Of a stretch of DNA of 64,000 nucleotides, positions 1-8,138 are shown piece by piece. Source of the DNA: Aquimarina sp. ERC-38 (GTDB lineage Bacteria > Bacteroidota > Bacteroidia > Flavobacteriales > Flavobacteriaceae). Position numbers and translations under genes: made by a program. Positions within the stretch are counted from its first letter, which is position 1. The number at the start of each line of letters is the position of its first letter. The DNA lies in the NCBI RefSeq assembly GCF_026222555.1, contig NZ_CP098511.1:1841501-1905500 (forward strand), written 5' to 3'. The notes beneath the pieces were generated by a model. That model made no database searches. It was not told where the DNA came from and saw only the letters and a list, made by a program, of their open reading frames with translations.

Positions 1-4
1 TAGA

Positions 5-670
5 TTAAAATTCACCATATTTATATACTAATAATAACAGTGTACCATAGAACAATACTAAGTTTATCATAACAAAGAAAAAGCGTTTGAATTTGGTCAA
101 TTTAAAAGCTTTGGAGTTCCAAATAATAACAAGTAAATGAAATGGTATATAAAATAACTGTTCAATTTTATTATTATTTACTATCAGACTCAACATTATT
201 GATATTGGAAAGAAAATAATTACCCATAAACTTACATTATAAATATTCAGAATTAAATGCTCAAAAATATTTTTCTTGAATTGTATATAGAGTAAATAAC
301 TAGATAAAGTTAGTAAGAGAATATTCGTTAATAAGATTATAAATTGTGAAGAAATATTACTTGATATTACAATTCCCAAAAAATCATTTGCGATTGAATA
401 GTGTAATAAAAGAAATAAAGATGCTATCGTAAAGAATTTTCCAGGACTAAAATAATACTTCCTAAATCCATTCCAATAGTTAGTAGCTAGTGTTTCAGGT
501 TGTCTTAAAGCAATTTTAATATTTTTAAAAAAAGATTTTTCAAGAGAAAAAATACTATCAAACAAATCCACAAATATTGTTCGAAATGTAACTCTAGTGT
601 TCTTAAAATATTGACCACAATTTGAGCAATAATTTTCTTTAATTTCGTTGAAGCAAACAGAACATTTCAT
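5..670 (-). CDS. DUF3667-type zinc-ribbon membrane protein
   Basis: Small inner-membrane protein of unknown function. The N-terminus carries a four-cysteine zinc ribbon (C3, C6, C15, C18 counted from this start), followed by a short RQPETLATNYWNGFRKYYFSP stretch typical of the DUF3667 group in part (RPG..I..FI.GKR..), then about four hydrophobic segments. The ATG at 670 is preferred because it places the first Cys pair at residues 3 and 6, exactly as in the paralogue at 50783-51544; upstream codons lie inside a palindromic repeat. It is the last of a run of leftward small genes. Family assignment is from motif memory; the role is unknown. Confidence 0.7.
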   Translation of the reverse strand: MKCSVCFNEIKENYCSNCGQYFKNTRVTFRTIFVDLFDSIFSLEKSFFKNIKIALRQPETLATNYWNGFRKYYFSPGKFFTIASLFLLLHYSIANDFLGIVISSNISSQFIILLTNILLLTLSSYLLYIQFKKNIFEHLILNIYNVSLWVIIFFPISIMLSLIVNNNKIEQLFYIPFHLLVIIWNSKAFKLTKFKRFFFVMINLVLFYGTLLLLVYKYGEF

Positions 671-710
671 ATGTTGATTTCCGTTTTTGAATTTTGTTCT
701 GACATTTTTT

Positions 711-774
711 ACAACGTTACGTATAACAAGCGTAGCCTGCTGATACATGGCTATACATCGTTATACATCGTTGT
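711..774. repeat. imperfect palindrome between gene units
   Basis: The two arms, ACAACGTTACGTATAAC (711-727) and the reverse complement of the stretch ending CGTTGT at 774 (ACAACGATGTATAACG), match with small bulges, so the 64 bases can fold into a long imperfect hairpin. It lies between the stop of the gene at 785 and the start of the gene at 670. Similar structures occur at 1661-1851 and 44604-44738. The shape recalls attC-like recombination sites or terminator-like repeats, but the core does not match the integron consensus well. Confidence 0.6.
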
Positions 775-784
775 GCGTTCGTTT

Positions 785-1174
785 TTATTCTTTATTAAAC
801 ATATTTTCATAATCTTTTACGTGATGAGGGAATTCCTCCTTATAAAAAGGATACGGAATTCCAAATATTGATATTTCATATTCTTCCTTATCCATTCCTG
901 TTATTTGATTTTCGACTCCTTTAATTTCAATTCCCTTATCATTAGTAATTTTTAGCTCAGAAATATTCGTTGTCGAAATCATTTTATCTTCTGGATAATC
1001 AGAGGCGAGTTCAATTTGATTATTCTCACAATATTCTTTTAAAAGATCATATCCAAATTTTTGGTCGGTAAATCTTAAATCACCGATAACAACTCCCATA
1101 GGTACATCTGCTTTTTCCAATTCCGTTGTTCCAATTAGAAGTCCATTTAAGTATATATTGTATATTTTACTCAA
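785..1174 (-). CDS. hypothetical protein, second gene of a two-gene unit
   Basis: A 129-residue acidic soluble protein without signal peptide or membrane segment. I do not recognise the family. The start is a TTG (1172-1174) that overlaps the end of the upstream gene by 8 bases, which suggests translational coupling; the next ATG would be residue 26 and would remove a well-folded-looking beginning (KIYNIYLNGLLIGTTELE). Pairing with the gene at 1167-1628 in a unit bounded by a 9-bp inverted repeat suggests an accessory gene pair. An immunity-type role would be a guess only. Confidence 0.6.
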   Translation of the reverse strand: MSKIYNIYLNGLLIGTTELEKADVPMGVVIGDLRFTDQKFGYDLLKEYCENNQIELASDYPEDKMISTTNISELKITNDKGIEIKGVENQITGMDKEEYEISIFGIPYPFYKEEFPHHVKDYENMFNKE

Positions 1175-1628
1175 CTTTTTTTATTTTATTATCCATATAT
1201 AATTTTTCGACAACTAATTTTAAATTCTGCCGATCCATTCCTTCAACTTCACTTTTGTACTTATCAACTGACTGCATATAAGATAAAAGAAACCAAGAAT
1301 CTATATGCCCAAATTCAGGTGAATTGGTTAAAACGACCTCTACTTTCTTTTGATGTTTTTTATTATAAAATCTGCATCCTCCTATATGAAAGTTGTAGTT
1401 CCATCTTTTTGAAAGTTCTCCTCTTCTAGGAATATTTTTATTACTTCTTGAAATTAATTTTTCGTAATCTTCTTTAATCCCAATATCTAAACCATATTTT
1501 TCTCCAAGCTTAAACATAAGTTCTTTTCCTTCTTGACGATAATCAGTTATAGCTTCTTGAACAATATCAAGATTGACATCGTTCCTTTCTTCTTTTTTGA
1601 GAAGGTTATGAATCCATTTTTTAATCAT
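1167..1628 (-). CDS. hypothetical protein, first gene of a two-gene unit
   Basis: A protein of about 153 residues, rich in Lys and Glu at the front, with a central Trp/His/Gly segment (KRWNYNFHIGGCRFYN). No family recognised, no signal peptide, no membrane segment. ATG at 1628 is chosen over upstream non-ATG starts because the upstream codons run into the repeat at 1661-1669. The last codons overlap the TTG start of the next gene. The unit 785-1628 is flanked by CGTTGTGCG (769-777) and CGCACAACG (1661-1669), an exact inverted repeat. Confidence 0.55.
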   Translation of the reverse strand: MIKKWIHNLLKKEERNDVNLDIVQEAITDYRQEGKELMFKLGEKYGLDIGIKEDYEKLISRSNKNIPRRGELSKRWNYNFHIGGCRFYNKKHQKKVEVVLTNSPEFGHIDSWFLLSYMQSVDKYKSEVEGMDRQNLKLVVEKLYMDNKIKKVE

Positions 1629-1660
1629 TAATTGCTTTTCATTTTCGGTAACGCAAACGA

Positions 1661-1851
1661 CGCACAACGTTTAGTTATATGTAGTGCAGGAGCAAAAATC
1701 AAAGGTTTTCGAGCAAGCACTTAGCTAAAGTTTATGTTTTGTTTTTATATTTTCTAAAATACTGAATTTAAATCTTTGGCGACAAACCAAATAAGTAATG
1801 ACTTTTCGATTAAACCCAAATCCTGCATTATCGCATAGGTGTTGTTACCAG
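1661..1851. repeat. intergenic element with imperfect terminal inverted repeats
   Basis: One end reads CGCACAACGTTTAG... followed by TGCAGGA; the other end, read on the opposite strand, gives GGTAACAACACC...TGCAGGA. The spacing of the ACAAC and TGCAGGA blocks is alike on both arms, so the ends can pair. The inner part is AT-rich and holds no gene. The right end overlaps the stop codon of the gene at 1845. Related in layout to 711-774 and 44604-44738. Confidence 0.5.
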
Positions 1852-2276
1852 TAGTTTACTCTTCTGTCAATTTTAGGTTTTTCGTTCAGTTTTTCCGCAA
1901 AAATATTGTTTTCACTTTCAAAGTTGTCTTCATTTTCAGGGATTATTTGTAAGAGTATTTCTGTCTTTTTTCTGTCAAGTGTGATTTCTCCACCTAACTC
2001 AGAACTGTTTTGTTTTACTCCATAAATTGTTCCGTCAGATAATATTACTCTGTGCCAAGACGAGTAGTCCGTTCTTAATGAAAACTCTAAAAAATACTCA
2101 TCTTTTAAGTTTTTTTTAAATAGGAATCTTGAGTTAATCCCACCACGCATACCATCAGTATAAAATTCAAATTCAGTTATTTTGTTAAAATCGAAGCGGT
2201 TAGGTAAAGAGCATTTTCCATTATTAGCTTTCTTAAAAGCTAGTCTAAAAATTTTTATTTTCTCTTTTCCGATCAT
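1845..2276 (-). CDS. hypothetical protein in a repeat-bounded unit
   Basis: A soluble protein of about 143 residues, not recognised. It has alternating strands with aromatic and charged residues (EFYTDGMRGGINSRFLFKK) and a C-terminal acidic tail (PENEDNFESENN). ATG at 2276 is chosen; the longer reading frame to a TTG at 2306 would translate the bounding repeat. The whole unit is framed by an exact 11-bp inverted repeat, TGTTGTTACCA at 1840-1850 and TGGTAACAACA at 2295-2305, with the stop codon inside the first copy. Confidence 0.55.
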   Translation of the reverse strand: MIGKEKIKIFRLAFKKANNGKCSLPNRFDFNKITEFEFYTDGMRGGINSRFLFKKNLKDEYFLEFSLRTDYSSWHRVILSDGTIYGVKQNSSELGGEITLDRKKTEILLQIIPENEDNFESENNIFAEKLNEKPKIDRRVNYW

Positions 2277-2290
2277 TTTGTTTGTTCCAA

Positions 2291-2306
2291 TTGTTGGTAA
2301 CAACAA
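2291..2306. repeat. right boundary repeat of the 1845-2276 unit
   Basis: TTGTTGGTAACAACAA is itself a small palindrome (TTGTTG/CAACAA) and contains TGGTAACAACA, the exact inverse of the sequence at 1840-1850. Together they bracket one gene. It sits 19 bases from the tpiA stop codon. Confidence 0.55.
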
Positions 2307-2324
2307 TATAAAGAATACAAACCC

Positions 2325-3077
2325 CTAAATAGCCCTAACAATAGCTTCAAAACTTTCAGCATCTAGGGCGGCACCTCCGATCAGTCCTCCGTCTACATCT
2401 TGTTTAGCAAAAATTTCTTTAGCATTGGCTGGTTTAACACTACCACCATAAAGGATGGAAACCTGATCTGCAATTTGCTGATCAAAAGCTTTTGCAATCG
2501 TTTTTCGGATAAAGGCATGCATTTCCTGGGCTTGTTTCGGGCTTGCCGTTTCTCCCGTACCAATGGCCCAGACCGGTTCATAAGCCAGAATAATTTGGCT
2601 CCAGGCACTTTTATCCAGGTCAAACAACGCATTTTTAAGTTGGCTTGCTACCAGGTCAAAATGTTTATCACTTTTCCGGTCGTTTAATTCTTCTCCAAAA
2701 CAAAAAATGACAGTCATTTCTTTTTGTATAGCCGTAACTACTTTTTCTTTAAGAATAGCATCCGTTTCCCCAAAATGGGCTCTTCGTTCGCTATGCCCTA
2801 AAATTACCGTCTCTACTCCGATACTTTTTAACATATCCGCAGAAATTTCACCGGTAAAAGCACCATTAGCCGCTTGGTGCATATTTTGTGCAGCTACGGT
2901 AATGGTAGTCTCTCGCAATTGTTCAAAACTGTAATACAAATTAGTAAACGTAGGGGCTACAATAACTTCAACATTATCGATTTGATCTACTCGTCCTTTT
3001 AATTCACCTAACAAATTACCTGTTTCCGCCAGGTTTTTATTCATTTTCCAGTTTCCGGCAACAATCTTTTTTCTCAT
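2325..3077 (-). CDS. tpiA: triosephosphate isomerase
   Basis: Interconverts dihydroxyacetone phosphate and glyceraldehyde 3-phosphate in glycolysis and gluconeogenesis; cytoplasmic homodimer. The 250 residues match the usual family length. Visible are the active-site AGNWKMNK at residues 7-14 (N9, K11), LGHSERR with the catalytic His near residue 95, YEPVWAIGTG with the catalytic Glu near 166 and the mobile loop, and the phosphate-binding YGGSVKP near 210. The ATG at 3077 gives the standard N-terminus. It is a single-gene unit with a short leader and a candidate promoter upstream. Identification is firm. Confidence 0.97.
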   Translation of the reverse strand: MRKKIVAGNWKMNKNLAETGNLLGELKGRVDQIDNVEVIVAPTFTNLYYSFEQLRETTITVAAQNMHQAANGAFTGEISADMLKSIGVETVILGHSERRAHFGETDAILKEKVVTAIQKEMTVIFCFGEELNDRKSDKHFDLVASQLKNALFDLDKSAWSQIILAYEPVWAIGTGETASPKQAQEMHAFIRKTIAKAFDQQIADQVSILYGGSVKPANAKEIFAKQDVDGGLIGGAALDAESFEAIVRAI

Positions 3078-3118
3078 AACAAAAGTTTAGTGGTTTTAAT
3101 TTTATCAATAGTAAGATA

Positions 3119-3126
3119 CAAAGGTA
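3119..3126 (-). promoter_or_regulatory. candidate tpiA promoter -7 element
   Basis: On the minus strand the octamer is TACCTTTG, a match to the Bacteroidota -7 consensus TAnnTTTG, about 40 bases upstream of the tpiA ATG. A TTG lies upstream at 3151-3153 but the spacer of 24 is slightly long, so only the -7 box is offered. Confidence 0.45.
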
Positions 3127-3523
3127 AAGATTGACACCTATATTTTAAGGCAAAACAGTGTAAGTTGTCTTTTTTATTTTTGTAAGAATTGAGTTCTTTA
3201 CAACCAATTATTTAGTAAATCAGCCCATCCTGCAATCGTTTTAAGAGGAAGAATGTTAAGCAACTAATTGGAAAAATTTTTATCAATTCACTTTGGAAAT
3301 ACTTAATTCCATCCAACCTCTACACTTTTCCACTAAAAATATAACAACAAACCCACCAAAAAAAATAAAAATTAGCTTCCAAACTTCGGGTTTTTAGGAC
3401 ATTTTATGGCTATCTCGCAATATTTTACATAAAAACTAAATTTTGAATTTATTTTTATGGATATAGTACCATCCTACTTGTAAAAGAATACTATATTGTT
3501 GGTGGATCACAAATAACTTTATA
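3127..3523. other. gene-free divergent intergenic region
   Basis: AT-rich spacer between tpiA (leftward) and the ATP-grasp gene (rightward). It must hold the promoter of the rightward pair, but I see no convincing TTG-spacer-TAnnTTTG match there, and no reading frame or hairpin of note. Confidence 0.5.
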
Positions 3524-4978
3524 ATGGACTTACCCTTATTTTCTTCTTACCGGTACAATAACACCTATTTTGACGAAGTTTTTGAAAAAGAAGAAAAAGC
3601 TAAAGAGGTGTATACTACTTTATTTAATCTTTACAGTGGTCATACCATTTCGGATTTTAAAAACCTTAATGAGAAGGCAAAAGCTTCCTTTTTTAACCAG
3701 GGGATTACCTTTCAGGTGTATGGAAATAACGAAACCAAAGAAAAAATTTTTCCGTTTGACCTATTTCCACGGATTATTGATGGTGAAGAGTGGGAACATA
3801 TCGAAAAAGGAGTATTGCAACGTAGCAAAGCACTCAATTTATTTCTAAAAGATATCTATCACGATCAGGAAATTATAAAAGAAGGAATTGTTCCCAGGGA
3901 AATGATTGCTTCTTCAGAAAATTACCTGGAACAAATGAAAGGCTTTGATCCTCCCGGTGGGATTTACAATCATATTAGTGGTACGGATTTAATCAAACAT
4001 GCAGATGGTAAATATTATGTTCTTGAAGACAATATACGTTGTCCGTCAGGGGTAAGTTATGTGGTTTGTAACCGTACTGCCTTAAAACGAGCATTATTTG
4101 GGGTTTTTGATCAGTATAAAATTAAAACGGTAACCGATTATGCGCAAAATCTATTGGAAATCCTGGAAACAGTAAAACCCAAAGGCGTAGATACTCCGAC
4201 TTGCGTGGTTTTGACCCCGGGCGTTTTTAACTCGGCGTACTACGAACATTCGTATCTGGCCAAAGGTATGGGCGTGGAGTTGGTTGAAGGCCGGGACCTG
4301 TTTGTGGAGAATGATTTTGTTTATATGAAAACCATTAACGGGCCACAACGAGTAGATGTTATTTACCGTAGGGTGGATGATCTTTTTATTGACCCTAAAG
4401 TTTTTAAACCGGATTCAGTACTGGGGGTTCCAGGATTATTTTCGGCTTATTTAAAAGGTCATGTTTGCCTGGTAAATGCACCCGGAACCGGAGTAGCAGA
4501 TGATAAAGCCATCTATACCTATATGCCGGAAATTATTAAATATTACCTGGGAGAAGATCCGATTTTAAGCAACGTACATACGTACCATTGTAGCCGGGAA
4601 GAAGATATGAAATACGTACTGGATAATATCGAAAAACTGGTAATTAAACCTGTTGATGAATCCGGAGGCTACGGTATCTCTATCGGAAACAGGTTGACCC
4701 AGGAAGAAATTAAAGAAGTGCGGGAAACCATTACCAAACATCCTCGAAAATATATCGCACAACCCATTATGTCTTTATCGGTACATGCGACTTATATTGA
4801 AGAGGAAGAATCCTTTGAACCCCGACACGTGGATTTACGTACATTTACGTTATTAGGACAAGATAAAGACTTTGTTTTAAAAGGCGGATTGACCCGGGTA
4901 GCATTAAAAAGAGGAAATTTAATTGTAAATTCTTCGCAGGGCGGAGGGTCTAAAGATACCTGGGTATTAAAAAAATAA
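3524..4978 (+). CDS. circularly permuted ATP-grasp protein (DUF404/DUF407, CP_ATPgrasp_2)
   Basis: Predicted ATP-dependent carboxylate-amine ligase, of the kind thought to form peptide or amide bonds; cytoplasmic. The 484 residues have the family hallmarks: YYVLEDNIRCPSG at about 164-176, RVDVIYRRVDD at 276-286, LVNAPGTGVADD near 317, VIKPVDESGGYG at 373-384 (nucleotide-binding strand and glycine loop), and the end signature SSQGGGSKDTWVL. It is followed after 10 bases by an alpha-E gene, the usual partner. A fused version of the same two domains lies at 8139-10706. The family is known from comparative genomics as part of amidoligase/transglutaminase operons; its substrate here is unknown. 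Confidence 0.9.
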   Translation: MDLPLFSSYRYNNTYFDEVFEKEEKAKEVYTTLFNLYSGHTISDFKNLNEKAKASFFNQGITFQVYGNNETKEKIFPFDLFPRIIDGEEWEHIEKGVLQRSKALNLFLKDIYHDQEIIKEGIVPREMIASSENYLEQMKGFDPPGGIYNHISGTDLIKHADGKYYVLEDNIRCPSGVSYVVCNRTALKRALFGVFDQYKIKTVTDYAQNLLEILETVKPKGVDTPTCVVLTPGVFNSAYYEHSYLAKGMGVELVEGRDLFVENDFVYMKTINGPQRVDVIYRRVDDLFIDPKVFKPDSVLGVPGLFSAYLKGHVCLVNAPGTGVADDKAIYTYMPEIIKYYLGEDPILSNVHTYHCSREEDMKYVLDNIEKLVIKPVDESGGYGISIGNRLTQEEIKEVRETITKHPRKYIAQPIMSLSVHATYIEEEESFEPRHVDLRTFTLLGQDKDFVLKGGLTRVALKRGNLIVNSSQGGGSKDTWVLKK

Positions 4979-4988
4979 TCAAAAACAT

Positions 4989-6053
4989 ATGCTAGCAAGA
5001 GTTGCCAATAATTTATTTTGGATGGGGCGTTATATTGAACGTTCCGAACATGTAGCCCGATATCTTTGTGTAAATTATTTCTCATCTCTGGATGCGCCCA
5101 ATGATTTCTCGCAATCCCGTCAGTTTGTGCTACAGTCACTACGCTTTATGGTGGGCGACCCGTATAGCGGGAGCGAACCTTTACACGAACCCGAGGTGCT
5201 TTTTGATATCGGACTCAACACCGATAAAGAATATTCTATCATCAATTGCGTAAAACTAGCCCGGGAAAATGCAAACAGTGCCCGGGATTTAATTTCAACC
5301 GAATTGTACGAAGCCATCAATAAATTCTATCACTTTGTATTAAACTATTCTGTTGAAGACTATAAAAAAAGAATGTTGTATGATTTTACGACTAACGTAA
5401 TGGAATTTACCGCCATTCTAAAAGCTAAAATACGGACTACGCTATTGCAGGATGAAGTTTATTCTATTATAAAACTAGGGGTAAATCTGGAACGAGCCAT
5501 GCAGGTAATTCGGATTATCAATGCCAAGTACAATGATATTTTGGTAATTAAAATGCAACAACAAGAGCAAGTGCAACGGATCATTGCGTCTCAGTCTCAA
5601 ATGCAATCTAGTACGTTACAATCTCAATCTCAGTCTCAATCACAATCACCAGCGTCTGATCCGCCTAGTCCTTTACGTCAAGAACATCAATCTGAAGTGA
5701 CCCTGGAATGGTCTACCTTATTAAAATGTATTGAATCTTATGATATGATGCGCCGGTACCATAAAAAAGCACCGGACAATATGAATACCCTTGACTTCTT
5801 GATTTTAAATACGAATTGTCCGCGATCCGTTGTGAATAGCCTAGCTGAAGTTGCCAACCATATCCAGGTGCTTTCCAACGAAAAAAATATATCTAAAAAT
5901 TCCTCTATATTTCTAGTAAATAAAATTTATTCCGAGTATAAGTATAAGTATATTGAAGAAATTGAAGTGGATTTTAGGACTTTTATTGAAGATATTTTAG
6001 AAAAACTGGTAGCCATCAGTAAAAAAATGGAAGAAGAATATTTTGCATATTAA
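4989..6053 (+). CDS. alpha-E domain protein
   Basis: Helical partner of the upstream ATP-grasp ligase; its biochemical role is not established. It begins with the typical MLARVANNLFWMGRYIERSE, whose counterpart in the fused gene is AENLYWAGRYISRSLF. 354 residues, all-helical appearance. An unusual low-complexity insert of Gln, Ser and Pro at residues 189-236 (SQSQSQSQS run) interrupts the domain; most alpha-E proteins lack this. The gene starts 10 bases after the ATP-grasp stop, so the two are surely cotranscribed. The insert is probably disordered and may be a linker or a modification target; that is inference. Confidence 0.88.
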   Translation: MLARVANNLFWMGRYIERSEHVARYLCVNYFSSLDAPNDFSQSRQFVLQSLRFMVGDPYSGSEPLHEPEVLFDIGLNTDKEYSIINCVKLARENANSARDLISTELYEAINKFYHFVLNYSVEDYKKRMLYDFTTNVMEFTAILKAKIRTTLLQDEVYSIIKLGVNLERAMQVIRIINAKYNDILVIKMQQQEQVQRIIASQSQMQSSTLQSQSQSQSQSPASDPPSPLRQEHQSEVTLEWSTLLKCIESYDMMRRYHKKAPDNMNTLDFLILNTNCPRSVVNSLAEVANHIQVLSNEKNISKNSSIFLVNKIYSEYKYKYIEEIEVDFRTFIEDILEKLVAISKKMEEEYFAY

Positions 6054-6141
6054 TACGGTTGTATTCTTTTTATTTGATTAGTTAAATTGAAGTAGAACTT
6101 GGTTTTTATGGCAAGGTTTAGAGGACTGAAATACTGATATT

Positions 6142-6585
6142 ATGAAAAAAAGATTTTTATTATTCTTTATGGTCATCCTGCTTCCCATGCTATCGGAAGC
6201 TCAGGAAGTTTCTAAATCGGATAGAGCTAAAAGTATAGTACAAGCTGTAAATCAAAAAGATGCAAAAATGTATGTTGATAACTTTAGTGAGAATGTACAA
6301 GTTTATATGTATGGCGAAGATGGAAACTTTGAATTAAAGATTGATGGTATTGATGCTTTGTATAAAAATCGTGCAGAACATCTTAAGAACCACCCGGAAG
6401 CCCGAAATGAAATCCAACACTTGGCAGAAATAGATAATCGACTAATTATGCATGATAAGGTTTGGTTAACTCCCAATAGGAAAGAAGGAAGTTCGGTAGT
6501 AGAAATTTTTACTTTTAATAAAGAAGGTAAAATTAATCGGGTGGATGTACTACAAGAAAAAAACCTTTTCGATCCGGAAAATTAA
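6142..6585 (+). CDS. secreted NTF2/SnoaL-like protein
   Basis: 147 residues with a clear Sec signal peptide (MKKRFLLFFMVILLPMLSEAQ, cleavage near residue 20). The mature part has the pattern of an NTF2-fold SnoaL-like protein: a first helix KSIVQAVNQKDAKMYVDNFSENVQVY, then GIDALYKNRAEHL, and strands ending VVEIFTFNKEGKINRVDVL. Such proteins bind or turn over small molecules, but no catalytic residues can be assigned. It is 88 bases downstream of the alpha-E gene and could be in the same transcript or separate. Moderately confident of the fold, not of the function. Confidence 0.65.
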   Translation: MKKRFLLFFMVILLPMLSEAQEVSKSDRAKSIVQAVNQKDAKMYVDNFSENVQVYMYGEDGNFELKIDGIDALYKNRAEHLKNHPEARNEIQHLAEIDNRLIMHDKVWLTPNRKEGSSVVEIFTFNKEGKINRVDVLQEKNLFDPEN

Positions 6586-6684
6586 AGGGAAATATTAATT
6601 TAATTAAATGAAACCTCTTTATAAGAAAACACGGTTATAAATTATGAAAATATTATTGTTATTGTCCGGTTTAAATAGATAAAA

Positions 6685-6890
6685 GTTTACAAAGCATAGT
6701 AAAATAAAGTAATTCCTAACTTTGAATTGTTTAGAGGTTGCTTTTTCACTTTTTTAAAAGTAATTTGTCTTTTAACGTAAATGTTTATTATAATATTAAT
6801 ACCATAATGATTAGTCTTAATTCTTGGTTCTAAAAGCGATAGCGACCTGCCCGTCCACAAGCGGGTCTTGAATCTTTACTGGATACTAAT
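6685..6890 (-). repeat. dispersed ~200-bp repeat, copy 1
   Basis: Read on the minus strand this stretch aligns along its length with 32473-32665 on the plus strand. Shared blocks include GTAAAGATTCAAGAC, GACGGGCAG, TCGCTATCGCTT, AAGACT and, further on, ATTTACG.TAAAA and CTATGCTTT. It lies downstream of a gene, holds no reading frame, and looks like a non-coding mobile or REP-type repeat. Confidence 0.75.
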
Positions 6891-7067
6891 GAAATATTCA
6901 AAATATGTTTCTATTCTTAAAACACTAAGAGGATGAATAGTTAAGATAACTTAATGATTTAAGAATAATTTAGTTTAAAATTTAATATTTTCCTTAAATA
7001 AGTGTGTATTTTTAGGTGAAGATTACATCCATTCACACAGAACATAACCAATTTTAGGAATATATTC

Positions 7068-7190
7068 ATGGAAGAAACAACAACACACACGCATAAAAGA
7101 TCCATGCCTAGGGCGGATCAACAGACCAATCAGCCACTTACACGCGAACAATTATACCGTAAAACGCAACAACAACAGCAACAACAATAA
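7068..7190 (+). CDS. 40-residue Gln-tailed small protein (candidate)
   Basis: ATG at 7068 to TAA at 7188-7190 encodes a 40-residue peptide: acidic Thr/His start (MEETTTHTHKRS), a polar middle (PRADQQTNQPLTREQLYRK) and a tail of one Thr and seven Gln. It has no hydrophobic segment. Its base composition is richer in G and C than the spacer around it, and it ends 28 bases before the converging transglutaminase gene. It is placed inside a peptide-ligase and transglutaminase locus, so it could be a substrate or tag peptide; this is inference. A chance reading frame in a spacer cannot be excluded. Confidence 0.5.
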   Translation: MEETTTHTHKRSMPRADQQTNQPLTREQLYRKTQQQQQQQ

Positions 7191-7218
7191 CCCGAAATAG
7201 AGGAGTTTATGCGCAAGT

Positions 7219-8133
7219 CTACGCAATATCCAATAGTTTGGCTTCTTCTTCAGACCTAATATCCACTGATACTTTTAATTTACTTAATCCCGAACCAAAA
7301 ACCACCCCTTTTAAAGGAGGTACGTCATAATAATCTCGTCCCCAACCTACCACAATATGTTGATCTTTTGGTATTTGGTTATTCGTTGGATCGAAATCTA
7401 CCCACCCGAAATTCGGAATGTAAACGGCAAACCAGGCGTGAGAAGCATCTACTCCAATTAACTTTTGTTTTCCCGGAGGGGGCAGGGTTTCAATATAACC
7501 GCTAATGTATTTTGCTGGTAATCCAATCGACCTAATACAAGCGATGGCAATTTGGGCAAAATCCTGACAAACCCCTTTTTTCTCTATCATTACTTCGCCT
7601 AGCGGAGTAGAAACCGTAGTAAATCCGGGAACAAAGTCAAAATCCGTATAAATACGTTGCATCAATTCATAAGTTGCTTCAAACACTGAACGATCGGGAT
7701 AAAAGGAAACCTCCGCGTATTTTTTAATTGCATCGTCCGTATTTCGTATTAAAATGGATTCTAAAATAAATTGCTTCGCGTCAATTATTTCAGGAGCGTT
7801 TGAATTCAAAGTTTGCCATGCTTGTTGTAAAGTTACCCTTTTACAGGCATCACTAAAAAACGTATCTCGTATGTCCGCGTATTGACGATCTACTGTACTT
7901 CTTGAGATGACCACCAGCTTTTTATGTGACTTTTGAATGGAAAACCGGGTAATATGGTTTCCGAAAAAGTCTCTTCTTTCTGAAATATCTGTAGGTTCTG
8001 GTTGAATTTGTAGGGAAAAGTCCAATAGCTTTTGACCCGAACTTTCTCGCGGCCGGATGGTCGCGATGTTGTGACAAAGGCTCACCGGGGCTTCATAGCT
8101 ATAACTGGTTTTATGAAAAACGGAAAAGATCAT
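7219..8133 (-). CDS. transglutaminase-like cysteine peptidase family protein
   Basis: 304 residues. The first 80 form the bacterial transglutaminase N-terminal beta-region (FSVFHKTSYSYEAPVSLCHN.. and RRDFFGNHITRFSI), followed by the transglutaminase core with the triad Cys189 (KKGVCQDFA), His232 (DASHAWFAVY) and Asp246/248 (GWVDFDPTNN). Family members are papain-like hydrolases or transpeptidases, cytoplasmic when without a signal, as here. It is the third gene of the leftward operon, 5 bases after the ATP-grasp-alpha-E fusion. Likely works on the product made by the neighbouring ligases. Fold is certain, reaction is not. Confidence 0.9.
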   Translation of the reverse strand: MIFSVFHKTSYSYEAPVSLCHNIATIRPRESSGQKLLDFSLQIQPEPTDISERRDFFGNHITRFSIQKSHKKLVVISRSTVDRQYADIRDTFFSDACKRVTLQQAWQTLNSNAPEIIDAKQFILESILIRNTDDAIKKYAEVSFYPDRSVFEATYELMQRIYTDFDFVPGFTTVSTPLGEVMIEKKGVCQDFAQIAIACIRSIGLPAKYISGYIETLPPPGKQKLIGVDASHAWFAVYIPNFGWVDFDPTNNQIPKDQHIVVGWGRDYYDVPPLKGVVFGSGLSKLKVSVDIRSEEEAKLLDIA

Positions 8134-8138
8134 AACAA

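Noticed and set aside
711..2306. Classical integron attC array
   Set aside because: No integrase gene and poor match to the RYYYAAC/GTTRRRY cores; kept only as a cassette-like finding.
5570..5665. Tandem repeat that might be a CRISPR or VNTR array
   Set aside because: It is the in-frame Ser/Gln codon repeat of the alpha-E gene; no spacers. A length-variable coding repeat remains possible.
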